Assembly: GCA_027490465.1 (NCBI GenBank)
Contig: JAIXXZ010000074.1
Span: forward strand, 1-64,000
DNA: 64,000 nucleotides
Direction: 5' to 3'
Source: Oxalobacteraceae bacterium
Lineage (GTDB): Bacteria; Pseudomonadota; Gammaproteobacteria; Burkholderiales; Burkholderiaceae_D
Below are positions 55,367 through 64,000 of the stretch, one piece after another. Within the stretch, counting starts at the first letter, position 1. Every line of letters starts with the position of its first letter. The position numbers and the translations under genes are program-made. The notes below the pieces were generated by a model. That model was not told the DNA's origin. It ran no database searches and saw only the letters and a list, made by a program, of their open reading frames with translations.

Positions 55367-56014
55367 ATGAAATTCTTTAAAACACTGCCCGCCTGTTTCG
55401 CCCTGCTGTTGCTCTTCACTGCCGCGAGTGCCAGCGCGCAGCAAGAAGCACCAGACGCTCTGGTCAAGCGCATCAGTCAGGAAATTCTGGATCTGGCGAA
55501 AACCGATCAGCAAATACAGGCGGGTAATCAGCAGCGCATCATGGAAGTGGTGCAGTCCAAAATTATTCCTCATGTGGATTTTCAGCGGATGACAGCAATG
55601 GCCTCGGGTCGTTTCTGGCGTGAGGCCACTCCGGAACAGCAAGCCGCGCTGACCACCGAATTCCGGCTGCTATTGATCCACACCTATTCCGGCGCGATTA
55701 CGCAGATTCGTAATCAGAGGCTGGATTTCAAGCCTTTACGGGCAGACCCTAACGATACGGAAGTCGAGGTCAGAACCAGCGTGGTGCAGGCGCGCGGTGA
55801 GGCCATGCAGCTTAACTATCGGCTTGAGAAAACGGCGACTGGCTGGAAGATTTATGACGTGAATATCCTCGGCGCCTGGCTGGTGGAGACCTACAAAGGC
55901 AGCTTTGCCACCGAAATCGGCAAGGGTGGTATCGACGGCCTGATCAAGACACTGGCAGACCGCAATCGGCGGCTGGCTGCAGTTCCTCCCAAGCCGCCCG
56001 CCGGAAAAAGCTGA
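55367..56014 (+). CDS. mlaC: Phospholipid-binding protein MlaC
   Basis: Signal peptide; KIIPHVDFQRMTAMASGRFWREATPEQQAALTTEFRLLLIHTYSGAI. Confidence 0.94.
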   Translation: MKFFKTLPACFALLLLFTAASASAQQEAPDALVKRISQEILDLAKTDQQIQAGNQQRIMEVVQSKIIPHVDFQRMTAMASGRFWREATPEQQAALTTEFRLLLIHTYSGAITQIRNQRLDFKPLRADPNDTEVEVRTSVVQARGEAMQLNYRLEKTATGWKIYDVNILGAWLVETYKGSFATEIGKGGIDGLIKTLADRNRRLAAVPPKPPAGKS

Positions 56015-56017
56015 GGC

Positions 56018-56293
56018 ATGACGTATTTCCCGATCTCACTCACGATGCAGGATGCGGCCAGTGGACTGCAGCCGGGGCTGGATGCGATTCGCAACGGCGC
56101 TGCCGAAATCGATCTTTCGCGTTTGGAGCGTTTTGATTCTGCCGCAGTGGCAGCTCTGCTGGTATGGCGTCGCGCGGCACAGTCGGCTGGCCTCTCGCTG
56201 CGCATAGCGAGTGTTCCCGCGGGCCTGCAAAGCCTCGCAAATTTGTACGGTGTCACTGAGCTGCTGGAGAGCCGAGCTTCAGCTACGCAATAG
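56018..56293 (+). CDS. mlaB: STAS-domain protein MlaB
   Basis: EIDLSRLERFDSAAVAALLVWRRAAQSAGLSLRIASVPAGLQSLANLYGV. Confidence 0.88.
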   Translation: MTYFPISLTMQDAASGLQPGLDAIRNGAAEIDLSRLERFDSAAVAALLVWRRAAQSAGLSLRIASVPAGLQSLANLYGVTELLESRASATQ

Positions 56294-56410
56294 GCGCATC
56301 AAGCCTGAAATTTTTGTGGGCGAGAAATGATGCCAAACCTCTGATCTTCCAGGGCGCCGCACAGCAGAGCTACGCTAGCCTGCCCCGTCGCGCAGATTTG
56401 CTGGAGGCAT
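56294..56410 (-). repeat. Degenerate MITE-like element copy E (reverse); boundaries approximate
   Basis: tgaaatttttgtgggc...ctctgatcttccagggcgccgcacagcagagctacgctagcctgcc aligns by eye with copy C agaaacttttgtgac...cccttgatcttgctggtccgcgcatcgcacagctacgctggctcgcc. Confidence 0.55.
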
Positions 56411-56505
56411 CCTCAAGTTACCGTTACCACTCGGAAAATCCCCTATAATCAATGACTTTGCGCCGCCACCGGGCGGCGCGTTGTATTTTTACCTTTCCTG
56501 CCACC

Positions 56506-57417
56506 ATGGCCGCCATCCAGATTGATCAAGTCAAAAAGCGCTTCGGCACCTTGCAGGCGCTGGGCGGCGTATCGCTGGAGATTGCCGAAGGCGAGTTCTT
56601 TGGCTTGCTGGGCCCGAACGGTGCCGGCAAAACGACCCTGATTTCCATCATCGCCGGGCTCTCGCGCGCAGATGAAGGCCATGTGAGCATTCATGGCCAT
56701 GATGTCGTCTCAGACTACCGCCGTGCGCGCCAGTGCATCGGTGTGGTGCCGCAGGAGTTGGTCTTCGATCCTTTCTTCACGGTGCGTGAAACGCTGCGCA
56801 TGCAGTCCGGCTACTTCGGCATTCGCGACAACGATGCCTGGATTGATGAGGTGATGCACAACCTCGACCTCACGTCCAAGGCCGATAGCAATATGCGCTC
56901 CCTGTCCGGTGGGATGAAGCGCCGCGTACTGGTTGCGCAGGCGCTGGTACACAAGCCGCCGGTCATCATGCTCGATGAACCGACCGCGGGTGTGGATGTG
57001 GAATTGCGCCAGACCTTGTGGAATTTCATTGGCCGTCTCAACCGCGAGGGTCACACCGTGGTGCTGACGACGCACTATCTGGAAGAGGCACAGGCCTTGT
57101 GCAATCGCATTGCCATGCTCAAGGCCGGCAAGGTGGTGGCGCTGGATTCCACCGCCGCACTAATCCGCCGGATATCAGGTTCTCAGCTGGTGGTGCGCCT
57201 TGCCGAAGGCAGCCTGCCGCCCTCACTCGCACATCTGGTCTCTCATCCGGAGAATGCGTCGTCTCAAGGACAGTACACCTTGCGTGTGAATCACCATGAG
57301 GAGGTTGAACCGATGCTGGCTGCGTTGCGCACATCGGGCGCAAAGCTTGAGGATCTTCAGCTGCATCAGGCCGACCTGGAGGATGTGTTCATTCAGATTA
57401 TGGGCAAATCATCATGA
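56506..57417 (+). CDS. ABC transporter ATP-binding protein (YadG-like)
   Basis: [63 protein letters not shown]; start at MAAIQID preferred. Confidence 0.93.
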   Translation: MAAIQIDQVKKRFGTLQALGGVSLEIAEGEFFGLLGPNGAGKTTLISIIAGLSRADEGHVSIHGHDVVSDYRRARQCIGVVPQELVFDPFFTVRETLRMQSGYFGIRDNDAWIDEVMHNLDLTSKADSNMRSLSGGMKRRVLVAQALVHKPPVIMLDEPTAGVDVELRQTLWNFIGRLNREGHTVVLTTHYLEEAQALCNRIAMLKAGKVVALDSTAALIRRISGSQLVVRLAEGSLPPSLAHLVSHPENASSQGQYTLRVNHHEEVEPMLAALRTSGAKLEDLQLHQADLEDVFIQIMGKSS

Positions 57418-58169
57418 CGGGCTTTCAGACGCTGTTTTACAAAGAGCTGCTGCGCTTCTGGAAGGTGGCAACGCAGACACTGACGGCGCCCATTGTGACG
57501 GCGATGCTGTACCTGCTGATCTTTGGTCATGTACTTGAGGCGCATGTGCAGGTGTTTCCCGGCGTGTCCTACACCGCATTTCTGGTGCCGGGTCTGGTGA
57601 TGATGAGTGTGTTGCAAAATGCATTTGCCAATTCATCGTCATCCCTGATCCAGTCCAAGATCACCGGAAATCTGGTGTTTGTGTTGTTGGCCCCCTTGTC
57701 GCACTGGGAACTCTATGGCGCTTACGTACTGGCGGCGATGGTGCGCGGTTTGGCAGTGGGCGCTGGCGTGTTTCTGATCACCGTGTGGTTTGCAAAGCTC
57801 TCTTTTGTGGCGCCATTCTGGATATTGCTGTTCGCGCTGCTGGGCGCAGCGATTCTCGCTACCATGGGTTTGTTGGCGGGGATCTGGGCCGAAAAATTCG
57901 ATCAGCTGGCAGCCTTTCAGAATTTCCTGATCGTACCGGCGACTTTTCTGGCCGGCGTGTTTTACTCGGTGCATTCGCTGCCGCCTTTCTGGCTGGCTGT
58001 GTCGCATGCGAACCCGTTTTTTTATATGATCGATGGCTTTCGTTATGGTTTCTTTGGCCATTCGGATGTACCGCCCACGACCAGTCTGCTGATCGTGGTG
58101 AGCTTTCTGGTTTTGCTTGCGGGTCTGGCGGTCAGGCTGCTCAAGCGTGGCTACAAACTTCGTCACTGA
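57414..58169 (+). CDS. ABC-2 type permease (YadH-like)
   Basis: TLFYKELLRFWKVATQTLTAPIVTAMLYLLIFGHVL...FLIVPATFLAGVFYSVHSLPPFW. Confidence 0.92.
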   Translation: MTGFQTLFYKELLRFWKVATQTLTAPIVTAMLYLLIFGHVLEAHVQVFPGVSYTAFLVPGLVMMSVLQNAFANSSSSLIQSKITGNLVFVLLAPLSHWELYGAYVLAAMVRGLAVGAGVFLITVWFAKLSFVAPFWILLFALLGAAILATMGLLAGIWAEKFDQLAAFQNFLIVPATFLAGVFYSVHSLPPFWLAVSHANPFFYMIDGFRYGFFGHSDVPPTTSLLIVVSFLVLLAGLAVRLLKRGYKLRH

Positions 58170-58204
58170 TACCCAACTATTCATTTTTGTGCAAAGGCAA
58201 AATC

Positions 58205-59690
<1,486 letters not shown>

Positions 59691-59691
<1 letters not shown>

Positions 59692-60344
59692 TGAACCAAA
59701 CGCTCACGCTGGCGCTTTCCAAAGGGCGCATCTTCGACGAGACCCTGCCGCTACTTGAAGCGGCCGGCATACACGTCACCGAAGATCCCGAGAAATCACG
59801 CAAGCTGATTCTGCCGACCAGCGACCCGCAGTTGCGTGTGGTGATCGTGCGGGCATCTGATGTCCCGACCTATGTGCAATATGGCGCAGCAGATTTTGGT
59901 GTTGCGGGTAAAGACGTACTGCTTGAGCACGGCGGTGAAGGCTTGTATCAGCCTGTTGATTTGCAGATCGCCAAATGCCGGATGTCGGTGGCAGTGCAGG
60001 CGGGTTTTGATTACGCCAGTGCCGTGCGTCAGGGTGCGCGTTTGCGCGTCGCGACCAAATATGTACAGGTGGCGCGCGAACACTTCGCCGCCAAGGGCGT
60101 GCATGTAGATCTGATCAAACTCTACGGCTCCATGGAGCTCGGTCCGCTGGTGGGCTTGTCGGATGCGATTGTCGATCTGGTTTCGACCGGCAGCACGCTG
60201 CGCGCCAATCATCTGGTTGAGGTGGAGCAGATCATGGAAATTTCATCACGTCTGGTCGTCAACCAGGCGGCGCTCAAGCTCAAGCGCGAAAAACTGCAAC
60301 CTATCATTGATGCCTTTGCCAAGGCATCGCTTCGTGAAAAATAA
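59691..60344 (+). CDS. hisG: ATP phosphoribosyltransferase (short form)
   Basis: [37 protein letters not shown]-type motif ([14 protein letters not shown]). Confidence 0.96.
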
Positions 60345-60348
60345 CATC

Positions 60349-61662
60349 ATGTCCGTAGTCATACGCCAGCTCGATTCCGCCGACAAAGACTTTCAAGCCA
60401 AACTGATGGCGGTACTTGCTTTCGAGGCGTCGGAAGACGAAGCCATCGATCGTGCCGCTGCCAGCATCATTGCGGATGTGCGCCAGCGCGGCGATGCAGC
60501 GGTGCTTGAGTACACCCAGCGTTTCGATCATGTCGCCGCCACCAGCATGACAGCGCTCGAGATTCCGCGTGCGGCATTGCAGGCCGCACTGGCCAGTCTC
60601 GCGCCCGAGCGACGCGCTGCATTAACAGAGGCAGCAGATCGCGTGCGCAGCTATCACGAGCGTCAAAAGCAATCCTGCGGTTCGGATGGTTTTGCGTTCA
60701 CCGAAGCCGATGGCACTGTGCTTGGACAAAAAGTCACGCCGCTGGATCGAGTTGGCATTTACGTCCCGGGTGGCAAAGCGGCGTATCCCTCGTCGGTGCT
60801 GATGAATGCCATTCCCGCCAAAGTCGCCGGCGTGGCCGAAGTCATCATGGTCGTGCCCACCCCCGATGGCGTACAAAATCCGCTGGTGCTGGCCGCGGCA
60901 GAAATTGCCGGTGTCGATCGCGTGTTCACGATAGGCGGCGCCCAAGCCGTTGCCGCGCTCGCGTATGGCACGGCCACCATTCCTCAGGTCGACAAGATCG
61001 TTGGCCCCGGTAATGCCTATGTCGCGGCAGCCAAGCGCCGGGTGTTCGGCGTGGTCGGTATCGATATGATTGCCGGTCCTTCCGAGATTCTGGTGCTGGC
61101 TGACGGCAGCACGGATCCTGACTGGGTCGCGATGGATTTGTTCTCTCAGGCTGAGCATGATGAGCTCGCACAATCCATTCTGGTTTGTCCCGATGCCGCT
61201 TATCTGGCGCGCGTGGCGGACAGCGTCAATCGCCAGCTGGACGACATGCCTCGCAAAGAAGTGATTCGCACCTCGCTCACGAATCGCGGTGCGATGATCA
61301 AGGTGCGCGACATGGACGAAGCCTGCGACATCGCCAACCTGATCGCAGCGGAGCATCTGGAGATTTCGGCGGCGGATCCAACGCATTGGGCTGACAAGAT
61401 ACGGCATGCCGGTGCGATGTTCCTCGGGCGCTACTCGTCTGAATCGCTGGGCGATTATTGCGCCGGTCCCAATCACGTACTGCCCACCTCACGCACGGCG
61501 CGCTTCTCTTCGCCGCTGGGTGTCTATGATTTTCAGAAGCGCTCGTCGATCTTGCATGTCAGCGAGGCAGGCGCGCAGACACTGGGGCGCATCGCAGCCG
61601 AGCTGGCTTATGGTGAAGGTCTGCAAGCGCATGCACGTTCCGCCGAATTCCGGATGAAATGA
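60349..61662 (+). CDS. hisD: Histidinol dehydrogenase
   Basis: [56 protein letters not shown]; start at 60349 preferred. Confidence 0.97.
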   Translation: MSVVIRQLDSADKDFQAKLMAVLAFEASEDEAIDRAAASIIADVRQRGDAAVLEYTQRFDHVAATSMTALEIPRAALQAALASLAPERRAALTEAADRVRSYHERQKQSCGSDGFAFTEADGTVLGQKVTPLDRVGIYVPGGKAAYPSSVLMNAIPAKVAGVAEVIMVVPTPDGVQNPLVLAAAEIAGVDRVFTIGGAQAVAALAYGTATIPQVDKIVGPGNAYVAAAKRRVFGVVGIDMIAGPSEILVLADGSTDPDWVAMDLFSQAEHDELAQSILVCPDAAYLARVADSVNRQLDDMPRKEVIRTSLTNRGAMIKVRDMDEACDIANLIAAEHLEISAADPTHWADKIRHAGAMFLGRYSSESLGDYCAGPNHVLPTSRTARFSSPLGVYDFQKRSSILHVSEAGAQTLGRIAAELAYGEGLQAHARSAEFRMK

Positions 61663-61669
61663 GCTTCCC

Positions 61670-62758
61670 ATGTCCGTGATTCAGAACATCATCCGCGCCG
61701 ATGTGCGCTCGCTCTCGGCGTATCACGTGCCGGATGCTTCGGGGCTGGTCAAGCTCGATGCGATGGAAAATCCGTACACCCTGCCGGCCGACCTGCAGCA
61801 GGAACTCGGTCAGCGGCTTGCTGCGGTTGCCCTGAACCGCTATCCGGTACCTTCGTATGCCGGTCTCAAATCAGCGATTCGCAGTCAGCTGGGTGTGCCC
61901 GCAGGATTCGATGTGGTGCTGGGCAATGGCTCGGACGAATTGATCAGCATTGTCTCGGTCGCTTGTGCGAAACCCGGCGCAAAGGTGCTGGCGCCGCTAC
62001 CCGGTTTCGTGATGTACGCGATGTCGGCGCAGCTGGCCGGTATGGAATTCATTGGCGTGCCGCTGAAATCCGATCTGACGCTGGATCTGGATGCCATGCT
62101 CGATGCCATTCGTCGCCATCGTCCTGCGATCACCTATCTGGCCTATCCGAACAACCCGACCGGCAATCTGTTTGATATTGATGCCATTCTGGCGGTGCTG
62201 CGCGAAGTTGGTGATAGCGGCGTGGTGATTGTGGACGAGGCCTATCAGCCATTTGCGGGCACCACCTTCATGCCGCGACTGAGCGAGCATGAGAACCTGA
62301 TTGTGATGCGTACCATCTCCAAGCAGGGCTTGGCCGGTATACGTCTGGGCTATATGTCGGCCGCGCCCGCTTTGCTGGCCGAATTCGATAAGGTCCGTCC
62401 TCCCTACAACATCAATGTGCTGACCGAGGCGACGGCCAGCTTTGTGCTTGAACACCGCGATGTGCTGGATCAACAGGCGGGGGCTATCTGCAGCGAGCGA
62501 GCGTCTCTGTCGGTCGCACTGTCAGCCATTCCGGGTGTCCATGTCTTCCCGTCTGCCGCCAATTTCATTCTGCTGCGCATTGAGCGGCCGGGTCTGAGCG
62601 GCACTCAGGTCTTCGATCGGCTGCTGGCGCAAAAGGTACTGGTGAAAAATGTCGGTAAAATGCACGCGCTGCTGGAGAATTGTCTGCGGGTGACCGTAAG
62701 CACGCCGGCAGAAAATGCGCTCTTTCTGGCGGCGCTGCAATCGAGCCTGAATTCCTGA
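61670..62758 (+). CDS. hisC: Histidinol-phosphate aminotransferase
   Basis: [48 protein letters not shown]. Confidence 0.97.
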   Translation: MSVIQNIIRADVRSLSAYHVPDASGLVKLDAMENPYTLPADLQQELGQRLAAVALNRYPVPSYAGLKSAIRSQLGVPAGFDVVLGNGSDELISIVSVACAKPGAKVLAPLPGFVMYAMSAQLAGMEFIGVPLKSDLTLDLDAMLDAIRRHRPAITYLAYPNNPTGNLFDIDAILAVLREVGDSGVVIVDEAYQPFAGTTFMPRLSEHENLIVMRTISKQGLAGIRLGYMSAAPALLAEFDKVRPPYNINVLTEATASFVLEHRDVLDQQAGAICSERASLSVALSAIPGVHVFPSAANFILLRIERPGLSGTQVFDRLLAQKVLVKNVGKMHALLENCLRVTVSTPAENALFLAALQSSLNS

Positions 62759-62769
62759 CACCACTCATC

Positions 62770-63366
62770 ATGTCCATGCCACGCACAGCAGAAGTCGTTC
62801 GCGACACCAGCGAGACCCAGATCCGGGTCGCGATCAATATCGACGGTACCGGTCAGCAAAAGCTCAATACCGGCGTACCCTTCCTCGACCACATGCTGGA
62901 TCAGATTGCACGTCATGGCCTGATCGACCTCGACATTGAGGCCAAGGGTGATCTGCACATTGATGCCCACCATACGGTGGAAGACGTCGGTATCACACTG
63001 GGGCAGGCCTTTGCCCGCGCCATGGGTGATAAAAAAGGCATACGCCGCTATGGTCACTCGTACGTGCCACTGGACGAAGCGCTGTCGCGGGTCGTGATCG
63101 ATTTCTCCGGCCGTCCCGGGCTCGAATTTCATGTGCCTTTCAAGCGCTCCATGATTGGTTCTTTCGACGTCGACCTCACCCATGAGTTTTTTCAGGGTTT
63201 CGTCAATCATGCACTCGTGACGCTGCACATCGACAATCTGCGCGGCGAGAATGCGCACCACCAGTGCGAAACGGTGTTCAAGGCATTCGGCCGGGCCCTG
63301 CGCATGGCGGCCGAGCTGGATCCGCGCGCGGCCGGTACCATTCCTTCCACCAAGGGCAGTCTCTGA
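62770..63366 (+). CDS. hisB: Imidazoleglycerol-phosphate dehydratase
   Basis: [48 protein letters not shown]; start at 62770 preferred. Confidence 0.97.
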   Translation: MSMPRTAEVVRDTSETQIRVAINIDGTGQQKLNTGVPFLDHMLDQIARHGLIDLDIEAKGDLHIDAHHTVEDVGITLGQAFARAMGDKKGIRRYGHSYVPLDEALSRVVIDFSGRPGLEFHVPFKRSMIGSFDVDLTHEFFQGFVNHALVTLHIDNLRGENAHHQCETVFKAFGRALRMAAELDPRAAGTIPSTKGSL

Positions 63367-63421
63367 CCGATGTCAGCCGCAGTCTTTGCGGCTCCAGAAC
63401 ACGCCAGTCCGCACCAAAGCC

Positions 63422-64000
63422 ATGAATAGAATCGTCGTCGTCGATTACGGTATGGGGAATCTTCGCTCGGTGGCCCAGGCCTTAATGCATGTGGCACCCG
63501 AGTCTGAGGTTCGCATCTCCGGCGATCCCGAGGTACTTCGCCAGGCCGATCGTGTCGTCCTGCCAGGGCAGGGTGCGATGCCCGACTGCATGCGCTCCCT
63601 GCGTGAATCCGGTCTGCTCGACGCGCTAATGGAGGCAGCCAGAAACAAGCCGCTGTTTGGCGTGTGCGTGGGTGAGCAAATGCTGTTTGATGCGAGCGAA
63701 GAAGGCGATGCCAGCTGCCTTGGGCTCATGCCCGGCAAGGTCGTGCGTTTTCAGCTGGAAGATCAGCTGCAGCCGGATGGCTCGCGCTTCAAAGTGCCGC
63801 AGATGGGTTGGAACAGCGTACAAATCAGGCAGCACCATCCCCTGTGGGATGGCGTGGCCGACAACAGCTACTTTTATTTCGTGCACAGCTACTACGCGGC
63901 ACCGGGAAACCCGTCACATGTGCTTGCCGAGAGTGTGTACGGTGCCCCATTTTGTTGCGTTGCAGGAAGGGATAATATTTTTGCGACCCAATTTCACCCT
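63422..64000 (+). CDS. hisH: Imidazole glycerol phosphate synthase subunit HisH, truncated by window end
   Basis: Manual translation [57 protein letters not shown]...[17 protein letters not shown]...; downstream of hisB. Confidence 0.94.
   Translation, partial: MNRIVVVDYGMGNLRSVAQALMHVAPESEVRISGDPEVLRQADRVVLPGQGAMPDCMRSLRESGLLDALMEAARNKPLFGVCVGEQMLFDASEEGDASCLGLMPGKVVRFQLEDQLQPDGSRFKVPQMGWNSVQIRQHHPLWDGVADNSYFYFVHSYYAAPGNPSHVLAESVYGAPFCCVAGRDNIFATQFHP

Overview
This window looks like ordinary chromosomal backbone of a betaproteobacterium, probably Burkholderiales (inferred from gene content and order, not proven). It contains, in order: the distal spc/alpha ribosomal operons (end of rplF, then rplR-rpsE-rpmD-rplO-secY-infA-rpmJ-rpsM-rpsK-rpsD-rpoA-rplQ); a NodI/NodJ-like ABC exporter; cutA-dsbD; hemB; engB; a diheme cytochrome c4 with System II cytochrome c biogenesis (resB, ccsB/resC); msrPQ; lptM-lysA; cyaY; mrcA; pilMNOPQ; aroK-aroB-dgt; an enoyl-CoA hydratase/hydrolase; kdsD-kdsC-lptC-lptA-lptB-rpoN-hpf; a KefB-like antiporter; uvrA; an MFS transporter; ssb; a RAYT-like Y1 transposase homologue; gltBD; mlaFEDACB; an ABC-2 transporter; bolA/ibaG-murA; and hisGDCBH (hisH truncated by the window end). 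No CRISPR array, prophage, rRNA or tRNA was recognised. The most interesting signals lie between genes. (1) A family of about 135-bp MITE-like elements with terminal inverted repeats (four clear copies and one decayed copy), apparently inserted at CTAG-like sites. One copy supplies the last four codons and stop of mlaA, and another abuts the mrcA stop codon. (2) An intact RAYT-type transposase ORF between ssb and gltB whose HUH catalytic motif position reads R-L-Q, followed by GACCC-type repeats in the gltB upstream region. Two short genes missing from the ORF track (rpmJ and lptM) were found by reading the sequence. I did not find a convincing new multi-gene system.
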